A stretch of 64,000 bases of DNA from assembly GCF_026239735.1 (NCBI RefSeq), contig NZ_JAPIVT010000006.1, positions 217,171 through 281,170 of the forward strand, in the 5' to 3' direction. Source of the DNA: Pedobacter sp. MC2016-05 (GTDB taxonomy: Bacteria > Bacteroidota > Bacteroidia > Sphingobacteriales > Sphingobacteriaceae). Numbering within the stretch: position 1 is the stretch's first letter; every line of letters starts with the position of its first letter. The notes beneath the pieces are model-generated. The model saw only the letters and a list, made by a program, of their open reading frames with translations, did not search any database and was not told where the DNA came from. Both the position numbers and the translations under genes were made by a program. This document shows, piece by piece, positions 1-9,564 of this stretch.

Positions 1-656
1 TACTCCACCCCTACAACTTCAGAATTTAACTTTAAAACTGAATGCAAATAATCATACAAGGCAAAAGTTAAATAACCTTTACCCGAGCCCATATCAGCAA
101 CTTTTTTAATGGTTCCCTCAGGTAGTTCCTTAATTAACGAACTTAAAATTTCAACGTAATGGTTAATCTGACGGAACTTGTCCTGTGCATTTTTAAAAAC
201 CTTTCCATCAGTATCAGTAATCTTTAGTTCTGTAAAATAAGGTTTTGACTCCGATTTTATCAATCTCGATTTCTCTTTATCATGATTCTCTGTCGGAACT
301 TCTTTAGTTGAAGGTTTTGTTTCTCTCAAAACAATTTTACCATTATTCAACTCTTCAAGAATTAAGTCTCTCTCGGTGGTAAAAAGCGTTCCGATTTTAA
401 AACCAGTTATCAGGTATTCAGAAATTAAATTAATACCTTCATTCAAATTGAGATTCTTCACCACATCACGGGTTTTGTACCGAAATGTGAAAGCCAATTT
501 ACTTTCTCGTTTAATCAAAACCTGGCGAACCAGAATTTGCTTTAGCGCCTCTTCATTTCCTTTGTAATTACCCAGGGAAACTTTCACAAAGTTTTTAGAA
601 GATAAGCTTAAATCTAAAGCGGAAGTAAATTGTTCAATCTGTTCTGAAAATATCAT
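1..656 (-). CDS. Class I SAM-dependent methyltransferase (3' end cut by window)
   Basis: The frame is open from an ATG at 656 down to the window edge, so the first ~218 residues are visible and the C-terminus is missing. The end of the visible part contains a class I methyltransferase motif I (VADMGSGKGYLTFAL) followed by VVGVE, the usual end of the second beta strand. The ~190 residues before it form a lysine-rich N-terminal domain I do not recognise. Methyl transfer from SAM is well supported; the substrate is unknown. RNA- or protein-modifying relatives are both possible. Confidence 0.8.
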   Translation of the reverse strand, partial: MIFSEQIEQFTSALDLSLSSKNFVKVSLGNYKGNEEALKQILVRQVLIKRESKLAFTFRYKTRDVVKNLNLNEGINLISEYLITGFKIGTLFTTERDLILEELNNGKIVLRETKPSTKEVPTENHDKEKSRLIKSESKPYFTELKITDTDGKVFKNAQDKFRQINHYVEILSSLIKELPEGTIKKVADMGSGKGYLTFALYDYLHSVLKLNSEVVGVE

Positions 657-936
657 CTATAATTAATAAACCCCAAAGATAATTCATTTTATTTGGAGAT
701 TAACGAGATCCAAATAATGTAACAATGAAGCGACTATTTTAGCTTACTACTTCGTTAAATGATTAAGTATGATATCAAATATCCGTCTCTAATCAAATGA
801 AGCAAAACATTTTCCTAATACGATTTAGTTTATACTAAAATGAAGTTTAATGACAAATCATCTAAATTCAATAATTGCTTTTTTTTCCTAAAAATTAGCT
901 TTAGATTAGGATATCATTTAATTCTAACCAAAACAA

Positions 937-2673
937 ATGAGTGAATTTCAAATAAAAAAATCGCCAACAGTGTATGATGCTATTATTGTAGGATCTGGAG
1001 CTGGTGGTGGGATGGCGGCATACGTTTTAGCCAATGCTGGACAAAAAGTTTTAATGCTTGAGGCGGGGCAATATTTCGATCCTAGGATAGATGCCCATCA
1101 ACTTAAGTGGCCTTGGGAATCTCCACGAAGAGGAGCAAGTACGGTCCGTCCATTTGGCGATTTTGATGCCTCATATGGCGGCTGGGAATTAGAAGGGGAA
1201 CCCTACACTACCAAAGATAAAACGGAATTTGAATGGTTCAGATCTCGAATGCTTGGCGGCAGAACCAATCACTGGGGAAGAATATCGCTCAGAATGGGTC
1301 CTCTGGATTTTCAGGCAAAAGATGGTTTAACAGATGATTGGCCAATTACCTACGATGATGTGAAACCGTTTTACGATAAAGTTGATCGTTTGATTGGCAT
1401 TTATGGTACTAAAGAAGGATTGCCAAATGAGCCCGATGGAATCTTCTTGAAACCACCAAAGCCAAGGTTAACAGAACTTTTTATCAAAAAAGGAGCTGAT
1501 AAAGCAGGCGTTAAAGTGATTGCTGGTCGTGGATCGGTATTAACAGAACCATTACCCAATAACAGCGACAGGGCACCTTGTTTTTATTGTGGCCAATGTG
1601 GAAGAAGCTGTAAGGTTTACGGTGATTTCTCTTCTTCTTCTTGTTTGGTTATCCCGGCTGTAAAAACTGGAAATTTAACGGTCATTACTGATGCAATGGT
1701 TCGTGAGGTGATTACTGATAAAGATGGATCGGCGAAAGGTGTTTCTTATGTAAACAGAAAAGATTTACAAGAATATCAGGTAAATGGAAAAATGGTCATT
1801 CTCGGTGCCAGTGCCTGCGAATCTGCCCGTATTTTATTGAATTCGAAATCTCCGTCACATCCTAATGGCTTGGCAAACAGCAGTGGCATTGTGGGTAAGT
1901 ATTTACATGATTCTACCGGAGTAAGTGTTTCAGGTTTCCTCCCACAGTTAATGGATAGAAAACGTTACAATGAGGATGGTTTGGGAAGTGTACACATCTA
2001 TTCGCCATGGTGGCTGGATAATAAAAAACTCAATTTTCCTCGGGGATATCACATCGAGTATTGGGGCGGCATGGGTATGCCAGCTTACGGTTTTGGTGGT
2101 GGCGTAACGCAAATGAATGGCATGGTTCCAGGTAGGGATGGAAAAATGAAAGATGCAGGTGGCTACGGAAAATCATTAAAAGATGATTACCGTCGTTTTT
2201 ATGGCACCACCGTCGGTATGGCAGGCCGCGGAACTGCCATTGCCCGGGAAGATAACTATTGCGAAATTGATCCAAATGCGGTTGACAAATTCGGAATTCC
2301 TGTTCTCAGGTTTCACTATAAATGGGCTAAAGAAGAAATTCTACAGGCTAAACACATGCAGGATACTTTCCTCCACATGATGAAAGAAATGGGTGGCGTG
2401 GTTACGTCAGAAATCCAGGGACCAGAAACCAACTATGGTTTATTACCTCCTGGAAAAATCATTCACGAAGTGGGTACTATCCGCATGGGCGATGACCCGA
2501 AAAAATCAGCACTGAACAAGTATTGCCAGGCACACGACTGCAAAAATCTTTTTGTTGTTGATGCAGGTCCATTTGTACAACAAGGTGATAAAAACGCAAC
2601 CTGGACTATCCTTGCGCTCTCCATGCGCACGGCAGAATACATTTTAGCACAAAAGAAAAAACAAAACATTTAA
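937..2673 (+). CDS. GMC family oxidoreductase (FAD-dependent dehydrogenase large subunit)
   Basis: 578 residues. An N-terminal dinucleotide-binding motif GSGAGG (residues 19-24) and LEAG (41-44) bind FAD. The C-terminus carries the GMC signature HEVGTIRMG and a terminal GDKNATWTILALS block with the active-site region. A cysteine cluster C-x2-C-x2-C-x3-C (residues 215-225, then C236) suggests an iron-sulfur cluster, as known in FAD-dependent sugar dehydrogenase large subunits. There is no signal peptide of its own; the next gene, 11 bases downstream, encodes a gluconate 2-dehydrogenase subunit 3-like partner. The pair probably oxidises a sugar or polyol at the periplasmic side. The substrate cannot be told from sequence. 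Confidence 0.92.
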   Translation: MSEFQIKKSPTVYDAIIVGSGAGGGMAAYVLANAGQKVLMLEAGQYFDPRIDAHQLKWPWESPRRGASTVRPFGDFDASYGGWELEGEPYTTKDKTEFEWFRSRMLGGRTNHWGRISLRMGPLDFQAKDGLTDDWPITYDDVKPFYDKVDRLIGIYGTKEGLPNEPDGIFLKPPKPRLTELFIKKGADKAGVKVIAGRGSVLTEPLPNNSDRAPCFYCGQCGRSCKVYGDFSSSSCLVIPAVKTGNLTVITDAMVREVITDKDGSAKGVSYVNRKDLQEYQVNGKMVILGASACESARILLNSKSPSHPNGLANSSGIVGKYLHDSTGVSVSGFLPQLMDRKRYNEDGLGSVHIYSPWWLDNKKLNFPRGYHIEYWGGMGMPAYGFGGGVTQMNGMVPGRDGKMKDAGGYGKSLKDDYRRFYGTTVGMAGRGTAIAREDNYCEIDPNAVDKFGIPVLRFHYKWAKEEILQAKHMQDTFLHMMKEMGGVVTSEIQGPETNYGLLPPGKIIHEVGTIRMGDDPKKSALNKYCQAHDCKNLFVVDAGPFVQQGDKNATWTILALSMRTAEYILAQKKKQNI

Positions 2674-2684
2674 AGAATTACAAC

Positions 2685-3317
2685 ATGAACAGACGTGATT
2701 CCCTAAAAGCAATTGGCTTAACAGCAGTAAGTAGTGCAGTGTTATTAGAAGCCTGCAAGCAACCCGAAAACACCAACGACAAACCTATTCCAGAAGAAAC
2801 CAAAGCAGAGGCTGGACGTGAACAGTGGGAAATAGACCGGGATAAAGAACTAAAAGCGGAAACTTATTTCAGTAAACATGAAATGGCAACCATAACCGTT
2901 CTAGCAGATATTATTATTCCTAAAGATGATGTCTCTGGAAGTGCCTCTGATGCCAAAGTACCAGAGTTTATTGAATTTATTGTAAAAGATATCCCCGAAC
3001 ATAAAGTGCCTATGCGTGGTGGCTTAAAATGGTTGGACGTTTATTGCTTCAATAAATTTAGCAGATCTTTTGTAGATGCTTCTCCAGACCAGCAAATTTC
3101 AATTATTGATGAAATTGCTTATCCAAAAAAGGCGAAACCTGAAGTTCGGGCAGGCGTTACTTTTTTTAGCCGAATGAGAAGCTTAACCGCTTCTGGTTTC
3201 TATACTACAGAAATCGGCATAAAAGATATTGGTTATGCAGGAAACGCACCAAACCAGTGGACTGGTGTACCAGCTGATGTATTGAAGCAATATGGAATGG
3301 AAAATGTAAAAGTTTAA
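2685..3317 (+). CDS. Gluconate 2-dehydrogenase subunit 3 family protein
   Basis: 210 residues. The start MNRRDSLKAIG is Tat-like (RRDSLK), followed by a hydrophobic stretch and a lipobox-like LLEAC, so it is probably a Tat-exported lipoprotein. The rest resembles the small subunit of membrane-bound gluconate/sorbitol dehydrogenases, which escorts and stabilises the FAD subunit. It lies 11 bases after the GMC gene, so the two are cotranscribed. A hairpin with a T-rich tail at 3334-3360 ends the pair. Confidence 0.88.
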   Translation: MNRRDSLKAIGLTAVSSAVLLEACKQPENTNDKPIPEETKAEAGREQWEIDRDKELKAETYFSKHEMATITVLADIIIPKDDVSGSASDAKVPEFIEFIVKDIPEHKVPMRGGLKWLDVYCFNKFSRSFVDASPDQQISIIDEIAYPKKAKPEVRAGVTFFSRMRSLTASGFYTTEIGIKDIGYAGNAPNQWTGVPADVLKQYGMENVKV

Positions 3318-3333
3318 TTCTTCTCTTAAGTGG

Positions 3334-3360
3334 AGCCAGAAAACCAATTCTGGCTTCTTT
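3334..3360 (+). terminator. Rho-independent terminator after the GMC dehydrogenase pair
   Basis: AGCCAGAA (3334-3341) pairs with TTCTGGCT (3348-3355) across a 6-base loop, followed by TCTTTAATTT. It sits 16 bases after the stop codon of the small subunit. Confidence 0.75.
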
Positions 3361-3391
3361 AATTTAATACGCTAATAACCTCAATCAAAAA

Positions 3392-4810
3392 ATGAAAAAA
3401 TTAACCCTGTTATCTTTCCTTGTGTGCATAACTTACAGTGTATTTGCACAGAATAATCCTAGCCAACACGCCAACTATTTTAATGATTTCCAACGCACAA
3501 AAGATACAAATCCTGATTCAGCGATTTACTTTCTCACCAATTTGGCTATGCTTGAATCAAATGCAACTGATGATTTGTTGCACAACAGTTTTGCTCAAAG
3601 TTTTATGCTCGGATCAAGGGAAGAGTTATTGAAAGATCCCGAATTCCTTGCTCACCTCAAAAAATCCAACATTACTTTAGATTCTGCCCGACGTAAGTTT
3701 GCTGAACAGCAATCTAATGCTTACATCATTCTCGACAAAACAAAAAACAGTGTAAATAAGCAGATCAAGGAAAATATCTATCCTATTTGGAAATGGGTTG
3801 AAGCCATGAAAAATAAAGACAATGCCATCGAACTACAAAAAATAGGTAACGAATATCTATCCTACCTAAATGAAGATTCTGATTTTTACAGTCAAAGGAA
3901 AGCTAGATACGGTTTGATGATTTCGGGTATAATGAATAAGAGTGATCAGCTGAAGCCTCTGGCGGTTAAATTACAAGATTTGATTTACGATAATCTAAAC
4001 CAATATATCAGTGCTCACTCTACACAAAACGAGCTGTCGCGAGAAGAGAAAATGGACCGAGCATGGTATAGATACATGTTTGCCGCCATAAATTTTATTT
4101 CTGCAGGCAACTCGATAGAGAACGCCGATCAAAATAAGTTCTTAAAATTGGCATCTGAATTCAGCCCTGATGCGATAGACAACACCGTTAAATATGCCTA
4201 TTTTTACGATATGTTTTTTCTTTTTAACAAAGAGAAATATTCTTTCGAAGAAGACTATTTAGCTACGATAGCAAGCGATGACGACAAGCTTAAAATGGTT
4301 ATGGCCATGTCTATGAAAGATCCAAAATATAAAGCAAGTGCCAAGGCCTTATACAAAGAACCTGGCAAGTTTGGTGAATATTGGTTAACTGAATTTAATA
4401 AATACGGCAAAATCGCTCCCTTAATATCCTTGGCGAAATTGGATGGAAGTATATATCAGATGGTAAACAACAGTAATCGATGGACATTGGTAGACTTTTG
4501 GGGTACTTGGTGTTCGCCATGTAGGAAAGAGCATCCCGATTTGCAAAGCACTTACCAAAAAACTCAAGATGGCAAATTGCCGAACCTAAATATTATCACT
4601 ATTGCAAGTAATGACAACGAACAGGCTGTTAGGGCTTACATGAAAGAGTTTAGTTATACCTTTCCGGTTGCTATGTCATATAATCAAATAGAAAGTGCGT
4701 ACAAAGTCGCTTCATGGCCATCGAAATTTTTGGTTAGTCCGCAAGGAAAATATGTGGTAATCCCCTTTGGTGTAGATTGGCAAAAATATATAGCTGATTA
4801 TATTAATTGA
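3392..4810 (+). CDS. Secreted TlpA-like thioredoxin-domain protein
   Basis: 472 residues. A signal peptide ends near VFAQ (residue 20). Residues ~20-340 are a helical region without a motif I recognise. The C-terminal ~120 residues form a TlpA/AhpC-type thioredoxin fold with LVDFWGTWCSPCRKEH; the redox pair is C374 and C377. The cis-proline region is visible as ASWPSKFLVSPQG. It likely acts as a periplasmic thiol-disulfide oxidoreductase. The stop codon directly abuts that of the convergent gene at 4811. Confidence 0.85.
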   Translation: MKKLTLLSFLVCITYSVFAQNNPSQHANYFNDFQRTKDTNPDSAIYFLTNLAMLESNATDDLLHNSFAQSFMLGSREELLKDPEFLAHLKKSNITLDSARRKFAEQQSNAYIILDKTKNSVNKQIKENIYPIWKWVEAMKNKDNAIELQKIGNEYLSYLNEDSDFYSQRKARYGLMISGIMNKSDQLKPLAVKLQDLIYDNLNQYISAHSTQNELSREEKMDRAWYRYMFAAINFISAGNSIENADQNKFLKLASEFSPDAIDNTVKYAYFYDMFFLFNKEKYSFEEDYLATIASDDDKLKMVMAMSMKDPKYKASAKALYKEPGKFGEYWLTEFNKYGKIAPLISLAKLDGSIYQMVNNSNRWTLVDFWGTWCSPCRKEHPDLQSTYQKTQDGKLPNLNIITIASNDNEQAVRAYMKEFSYTFPVAMSYNQIESAYKVASWPSKFLVSPQGKYVVIPFGVDWQKYIADYIN

Positions 4811-5680
4811 TCATGGTCTACCTTTTTTAGAGAAAAGTTGAGAGTCTATTACCTCCCTTTTATAGGCTTTAAATCTTTTCTCTAATTTTTTCTTCCCGTC
4901 TTTAATATCCATTGGTGATACTAATATGGTAAAATCAAAAACCAATATTTCGCCTTTCTTACACTTCACTAATCCTGTAGAGAAATCAGTAAGCATTGAA
5001 CTTCCCTTAATATTAATTTGCAATACATCTTTATCTTCATTTCTCCAGCCAATTCTAACATGTAGACTATCTGCATTTTTATACTGATCAAAACTTAGAA
5101 ATAGCGCCGCATTATCATTTCCGATTAAAACTTCTGGCTTAACTTTATCGACCATTTTCCAGCTCCATTTTACAGTATCTGGTCTTATATTTCCGCCGTT
5201 TCCAAATCCCACTAAGTACTTTGAGGCATTTTTTTCAAATGGAATATGGAAGTTAATATTTGAAAAGCTAATATCATTTAAAGCTTTCAGTTCTACATGA
5301 AACTTAGCAATGCTATTTGCATTCATTAGCCCCTGTACATGCTGCAACATATTGGTAGAAGAGCTTGTAGCATCCCAGGAGATGGAATTTGCACTTTCGG
5401 ATAATATGTTAAATGAGCCCGCAACTAGCTTCTCCTGTATTTTAGAAGATGTAAACAGATGAAAATGTATGGGCTCATAAAGCAGATTGGTAGATTTATC
5501 ACCGAAAGCTTTTAAATCAGAATCATAGTAGGATTGGATTTGCTTTGGAAAACCATCAGCATTAATTTCTAATTTTCTACCGGAAATAGATATTACTTTA
5601 TCAGCAACAGAAAACACTTTCTGCTGAGCGATACTTGAAAAGCTCAAAAAAAGTAGAATAACGAAGAATGACCTGCTCAT
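4811..5680 (-). CDS. Secreted protein of unknown function, possibly related to glycoside hydrolase N-terminal (DUF6067-like) domains
   Basis: 289 residues from the ATG at 5680. An upstream in-frame start at 5713 lies inside the rplQ-side terminator and is rejected. Residues 1-17 are a signal peptide ending SIAQQ. The central stretch GFGNGGNIRPDTVKWSWK and the following GNDNAALFLSF recall, from memory, the beta-rich N-terminal half of DUF6067/GH123-like enzymes; the catalytic barrel normally following is absent because the gene ends at 4811. This family link is weak inference. The ends of this gene and the convergent gene abut with no spacer. Confidence 0.65.
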   Translation of the reverse strand: MSRSFFVILLFLSFSSIAQQKVFSVADKVISISGRKLEINADGFPKQIQSYYDSDLKAFGDKSTNLLYEPIHFHLFTSSKIQEKLVAGSFNILSESANSISWDATSSSTNMLQHVQGLMNANSIAKFHVELKALNDISFSNINFHIPFEKNASKYLVGFGNGGNIRPDTVKWSWKMVDKVKPEVLIGNDNAALFLSFDQYKNADSLHVRIGWRNEDKDVLQINIKGSSMLTDFSTGLVKCKKGEILVFDFTILVSPMDIKDGKKKLEKRFKAYKREVIDSQLFSKKGRP

Positions 5681-5711
5681 TTTAGGGATTAAATTAAAAT
5701 CCAATATAAAC

Positions 5712-5745
5712 AAAAAAGTCCTGCTCTTTCGAACAGGACCTTTTA
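5712..5745. terminator. Terminator after rplQ (bidirectional hairpin)
   Basis: GTCCTG (5718-5723) pairs with CAGGAC (5734-5739), flanked by A6 on the left and TTTT on the right, so it can act on both strands. It closes the S10-spc-alpha operon on the minus strand, 20 bases beyond the rplQ stop. Confidence 0.85.
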
Positions 5746-5765
5746 AAATTTAAAAGCAGAATGAA

Positions 5766-6299
5766 CTATTCTCCTTTTGGTTCTTCAGTAGCAGGAGCTT
5801 CTTCAGTAGTAGCTTCTGGAGCAACTTCTTCAGCAGTTTCAGCTTTCGCTTCAGCAGCTTTAGGAGCAGCAGCAGTTTTACTTCTACCACGACGAGTAGT
5901 TTTCTTCTCTTCTTTAGCCTCTACATCTTTACCGTAAACTTCGTTATAATCTACCAATTCAATTAAAGCCATCTCAGCGTTATCACCTAAACGGTTGTTT
6001 AATTTAATGATACGAGTGTAACCACCTGGACGGTTTGCAACTTTCTCAGCAATTTCGCGGAATAAAATAGTTACTACCTCTTTATCTTGTAAGTAAGCGA
6101 ATACAGTACGACGTGAGTGAGTAGTATCATTTTTTGATTTAGTGATAATTGGCTCAACATAAGTACGTAAAGCTTTTGCTTTAGCTAAAGTTGTTGTAAT
6201 TCTTTTGTGCAAAATAAGTGATGATGCCATATTGGCTAACATCGCTTTTCTGTGACTTGCAGTTCTACCTAAGTGGTTTACTTTTTTACCGTGTCTCAT
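5766..6299 (-). CDS. rplQ: 50S ribosomal protein L17
   Basis: The first ~120 residues are canonical L17 ([20 protein letters not shown]). A further ~55 residues form an alanine/glutamate-rich acidic tail beginning after a basic TTRRGRSK patch. Total 177 residues against ~120 in E. coli. L17 lines the polypeptide exit-tunnel side of the 50S subunit. Last gene of the operon, directly after rpoA. Confidence 0.97.
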   Translation of the reverse strand: MRHGKKVNHLGRTASHRKAMLANMASSLILHKRITTTLAKAKALRTYVEPIITKSKNDTTHSRRTVFAYLQDKEVVTILFREIAEKVANRPGGYTRIIKLNNRLGDNAEMALIELVDYNEVYGKDVEAKEEKKTTRRGRSKTAAAPKAAEAKAETAEEVAPEATTEEAPATEEPKGE

Positions 6300-6313
6300 T
6301 GTTTTTTTATAAA

Positions 6314-6407
6314 GTGTATACCGTCTCTGTCTCAGAGGGAATTATACACAGTGAATATTATTATATTTATAGAAGAGTTTGGATTCAAGACTAATGACTC
6401 CGAACTC
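6314..6407. repeat. Two hairpins in the rpoA-rplQ spacer
   Basis: First hairpin: GTGTATA (6314-6320) pairs with TATACAC (6343-6349), with an inner stem CTCTG/CAGAG closing a TCT loop. Second: GAGTTTGGA (6375-6383) pairs with TCCGAACTC (6399-6407), its arms being of the degenerate GGACTC/GAACTC type seen elsewhere in the window. They could modulate read-through or mRNA processing between rpoA and rplQ; no T-tract follows, so they are not classic terminators. Confidence 0.6.
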
Positions 6408-6418
6408 TAAACTATTTT

Positions 6419-7411
6419 TTATTCTTCGTCTAATTTAAATTTAGACAGGTTCATACCGAAAGACAAACCTTTTGATTTTACCAGTTCTTGAATCTCTGTT
6501 AAAGATTTTTTACCGAAGTTTCTGAATTTTAACATATCAGCAACATCGTAAGAAACCAAATCAGCTAAAGTACGGATATCAGCAGCTTTTAAGCAGTTTA
6601 ATGCTCTAACTGAAAGATCCATATCTACTAATTCAGTTTTAAGTATTTTACGCATGTGTAAAATTTCCTCATCAACTTCTTTAGTTTCTTCTTTTGCCTG
6701 AGATTCTAATACCAAGTTCTCATCAGAGAATAACATAAAGTGTTGGATAAGAATCTTAGCCGCTTCTTTTAATGCTTCTTCTGGATGAATTGAACCATCG
6801 GTTGAAATATCTAATACCAATTTCTCATAATCCGTTTTTTGTTCAACACGGAAGTTTTCAATTGTGTATTTAACGTTTTTCATTGGTGTGTAGATCGAAT
6901 CGATAGCGATAACACCTACAACAGCATCAGCAACTTTATTTTCTTCAGCAGGTACATAACCACGTCCTTTATTGATGGTTAATTCCACTTCTAAAGTTAC
7001 AGATTTGTCCATGTTGCAAATAACATGCTCAGGATTTAAAACTGTAAAGTTATTTGAGAATTTAGTGATATCACCAGCTTTGAATTGATCTTGGCCGTTA
7101 ACAATGATGAATACTTTTTCAGCATCACCAGAATCACCAGTTTTCTTAAAACGAACTTGTTTTAAGTTTAAGATGATATCAGTTAAATCTTCTACAACAC
7201 CTTTCATGGTAGAAAACTCATGCGAAACGCCTGAAAAACGAATAGTAGTAATAGCATAACCTTCTAACGAAGAAAGTAATATTCTTCTTAAGGCATTACC
7301 AATTGTTACACCGAAACCGGGCTCTAAAGGACGAAATTCAAATGTGCCATCGAAATCTGTTGATTTCTGCATGATCACTTTATCAGGTTTCTGAAATGCT
7401 AAAATTGCCAT
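6419..7411 (-). CDS. rpoA: DNA-directed RNA polymerase subunit alpha
   Basis: 330 residues. The N-terminal domain (residues ~1-230) has the dimerisation/assembly sequence [19 protein letters not shown]. The C-terminal domain (~250-320) has helix-hairpin-helix repeats ([23 protein letters not shown]) that bind UP elements and activators. Located between rpsD and rplQ as in the alpha operon. Confidence 0.98.
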   Translation of the reverse strand: MAILAFQKPDKVIMQKSTDFDGTFEFRPLEPGFGVTIGNALRRILLSSLEGYAITTIRFSGVSHEFSTMKGVVEDLTDIILNLKQVRFKKTGDSGDAEKVFIIVNGQDQFKAGDITKFSNNFTVLNPEHVICNMDKSVTLEVELTINKGRGYVPAEENKVADAVVGVIAIDSIYTPMKNVKYTIENFRVEQKTDYEKLVLDISTDGSIHPEEALKEAAKILIQHFMLFSDENLVLESQAKEETKEVDEEILHMRKILKTELVDMDLSVRALNCLKAADIRTLADLVSYDVADMLKFRNFGKKSLTEIQELVKSKGLSFGMNLSKFKLDEE

Positions 7412-7496
7412 TTATAATTTTTTAAATTCGTTATTGAATATATAGTAACAAGAAAAAAGTTAATTACCCTTTCCAGGTAATTAACTATCTTATTTA

Positions 7497-8105
7497 TTAC
7501 TTTGAGTATAACTCGATGATTAAGTTTTCCTTAATGTTTTCGGGAATTTCATCACGTTGTGGGTAGGTTAAGAATTTACCAGTTAATTCACCAGCATTCC
7601 ACTCTAACCAAGAGAACTTATTAATTGTTCTACCTGCAACTGAGTTACTAATTGATTCTAATGATTTTGATTTCTCACGAACCGCAACAACATCACCAGC
7701 TTTTAACTGATATGAAGGGATATTTACAACTTCACCATTCACGGTTACGTGTTTATGGCTAACTAACTGGCGTGCACCAGAACGGGTTGTTGCAATACCT
7801 AAACGGTAAACTGTGTTATCTAAACGTGCTTCTAATAATTGAAGTAAGTTATCACCTGTAATACCAGCACGCGAAGATGCTTTTTTAAACAAGTTACTGA
7901 ACTGCTTTTCTAATACACCATAAGTATATTTTACTTTTTGTTTCTCCATTAACTGGATTGCATACTCAGATTGTTTTCCTCTTCTTTTTGAAACGCCATG
8001 TTGGCCAGGAGGATAATTTTTTCTGTCTAACACCTTATCAGGACCGAAGATTGGTTCTCTGAATTTACGGGCGATTTTTGATTTTGGGCCTGTATATCTT
8101 GCCAT
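7497..8105 (-). CDS. rpsD: 30S ribosomal protein S4
   Basis: 202 residues, full length. It starts [17 protein letters not shown] and has the S4 RNA-binding domain at ~92-155 ([20 protein letters not shown]). S4 is a primary 16S rRNA binder and in many bacteria the autogenous repressor of its operon. Sits between rpsK and rpoA. Confidence 0.98.
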   Translation of the reverse strand: MARYTGPKSKIARKFREPIFGPDKVLDRKNYPPGQHGVSKRRGKQSEYAIQLMEKQKVKYTYGVLEKQFSNLFKKASSRAGITGDNLLQLLEARLDNTVYRLGIATTRSGARQLVSHKHVTVNGEVVNIPSYQLKAGDVVAVREKSKSLESISNSVAGRTINKFSWLEWNAGELTGKFLTYPQRDEIPENIKENLIIELYSK

Positions 8106-8166
8106 TTTTTTCTGTTTTTAAAGTACCATTCAGCCTGTAACTGAAGATTCTTAGCTTTAAAATTAA

Positions 8167-8556
8167 TTAAACTCTTCTCTTTTTAGGAGGACGACATCCA
8201 TTGTGAGGAAGTGGAGTAATATCTTTGATAGATGTTACTTCGATACCTGCTACTTGCAAAGTTCTGATTGCAGATTCACGACCTGAACCAGGACCTTTTA
8301 CAAAAACTTCAACTTTACGTAAACCTAAATCAAATGCAACTTTACCGCAATCTGAAGCTGCTTGACCAGCTGCATAAGGTGTGTTCTTTTTAGAACCTTT
8401 AAAGCCCATTTTACCAGCAGAAGACCATGAAATAGTCTGTCCGTTGTTGTTGGTTAACGTAACGATGATGTTGTTGAAAGTAGCATTGATATGCGCCTGA
8501 CCAACAGGCTCAATTACAACGATACGTTTTTTTGTTACTTTTTTACTCTTAGCCAT
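8167..8556 (-). CDS. rpsK: 30S ribosomal protein S11
   Basis: 129 residues with the S11 core [19 protein letters not shown] and the C-terminal [15 protein letters not shown]. It forms part of the 30S platform near the Shine-Dalgarno interaction site. Gene order rpsM-rpsK-rpsD-rpoA-rplQ is preserved. Confidence 0.98.
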   Translation of the reverse strand: MAKSKKVTKKRIVVIEPVGQAHINATFNNIIVTLTNNNGQTISWSSAGKMGFKGSKKNTPYAAGQAASDCGKVAFDLGLRKVEVFVKGPGSGRESAIRTLQVAGIEVTSIKDITPLPHNGCRPPKKRRV

Positions 8557-8562
8557 GTTATC

Positions 8563-8698
8563 TTTTAGATTTTAGATATGAGACTTGAGATATGAGACTT
8601 TCTCTACCCCGATACTCAGTATCCTACTTTTTATCTTTTGTTCCAGATTTGAGCAGATTAAATAGACATGATGCTCACATCTAAAACCTCACATCCCC
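8563..8698. repeat. Imperfect palindrome built of GAGATATGAG-type units, rpsM-rpsK spacer
   Basis: The left arm reads as tandem variants of TAGATATGAGACTTGAG (8563-8600). The right arm (8672-8696) carries the inverted form GCTCACATCT AAAACCTCACATC. The ~70 bases between are mostly unrelated. The same unit occurs at 29725-29790 beside fusA. No gene is present in this 152-base spacer. Confidence 0.65.
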
Positions 8699-8708
8699 TA
8701 TCTATCTA

Positions 8709-9086
8709 TTACTTAGTAGCTTTTTTCTTGTTAGCAACTGTTTTTCTCTTACCCTTACGAGTACGTGAGTTGTTTTTAGTACGCTGACCACGAGAAGGTA
8801 AACCTTTTCTGTGACGTAAACCACGGTAACAACCAATATCCATTAAACGCTTAATGTTTAATTGAACCTCTGATCTTAAAGCACCTTCTACTTTAATTTC
8901 ATCGTTAATCATTGTACGGATTGCTGATAACTCATCATCAGACCAATCTTGCACTTTCTTGTTTAGATCGATACCTGCAGTAGTTAAGATACGTTGTGCA
9001 GTAGTTCTTCCAATACCATAGATATAAGTTAAACCAATCTCTCCTCTTTTGTTTCTTGGTAAATCAATACCTGAAATCCTTGCCAT
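8709..9086 (-). CDS. rpsM: 30S ribosomal protein S13
   Basis: 125 residues. [20 protein letters not shown] start, helix-two-turn-helix [14 protein letters not shown], and the basic tail [16 protein letters not shown] that contacts the P-site tRNA. Follows rpmJ as usual. Confidence 0.98.
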   Translation of the reverse strand: MARISGIDLPRNKRGEIGLTYIYGIGRTTAQRILTTAGIDLNKKVQDWSDDELSAIRTMINDEIKVEGALRSEVQLNIKRLMDIGCYRGLRHRKGLPSRGQRTKNNSRTRKGKRKTVANKKKATK

Positions 9087-9156
9087 ATTTAGTTATCTTT
9101 TGAAGTAATTCCGAACGGCGGGCCACCGTTGTGCGGTACATTACAATGTTTTTTAA

Positions 9157-9273
9157 TTACCCTTGACGTTGCTTGTATTTAGGATTTTTCTTGTTAATAA
9201 CGTAAAGTTTACCTTTACGGCGAATAATCTTGCAATCAGCGCTACGTTTTTTAATTGATGATCTAACTTTCAT
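9157..9273 (-). CDS. rpmJ: 50S ribosomal protein L36
   Basis: A 38-residue ORF running from ATG at 9273 to TAA at 9157, starting [20 protein letters not shown] and ending PKYKQRQG. It sits one base from infA and before rpsM, the standard position. Of the canonical C-C-C-H zinc ligands only the second cysteine (C14) remains; the others are serine, asparagine/valine-type residues and tyrosine. It is therefore a zinc-independent (C-minus) L36. Confidence 0.95.
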   Translation of the reverse strand: MKVRSSIKKRSADCKIIRRKGKLYVINKKNPKYKQRQG

Positions 9274-9274
9274 T

Positions 9275-9493
9275 TTATTTGTATCTATAGGTTATGCGCC
9301 CTTTTGTTAAATCATAAGGCGACATTTCCAGTTTTACTTTGTCACCAGGAAGAATTTTGATGTAGTGCATCCGCATCTTTCCTGAAATATGAGCAATAAT
9401 CTCGTGTCCGTTCTCAAGTTCTACTCGGAACATCGCATTAGATAATGCTTCTCTTATTACTCCGTCTTGTTCAATTGAGGCTTGTTTAGCCAT
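9275..9493 (-). CDS. infA: Translation initiation factor IF-1
   Basis: 72 residues, the normal length, a single OB fold: [20 protein letters not shown], then [19 protein letters not shown] and a C-terminal [11 protein letters not shown]. It blocks the A site during initiation. One base separates its stop from rpmJ. Confidence 0.98.
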   Translation of the reverse strand: MAKQASIEQDGVIREALSNAMFRVELENGHEIIAHISGKMRMHYIKILPGDKVKLEMSPYDLTKGRITYRYK

Positions 9494-9564
9494 ATTTTGT
9501 TGATTGTTACTTAATTAGCTGCTTCTAAACAGGGTTGCAAAATTAAATAAAAAATTTTAATTAT

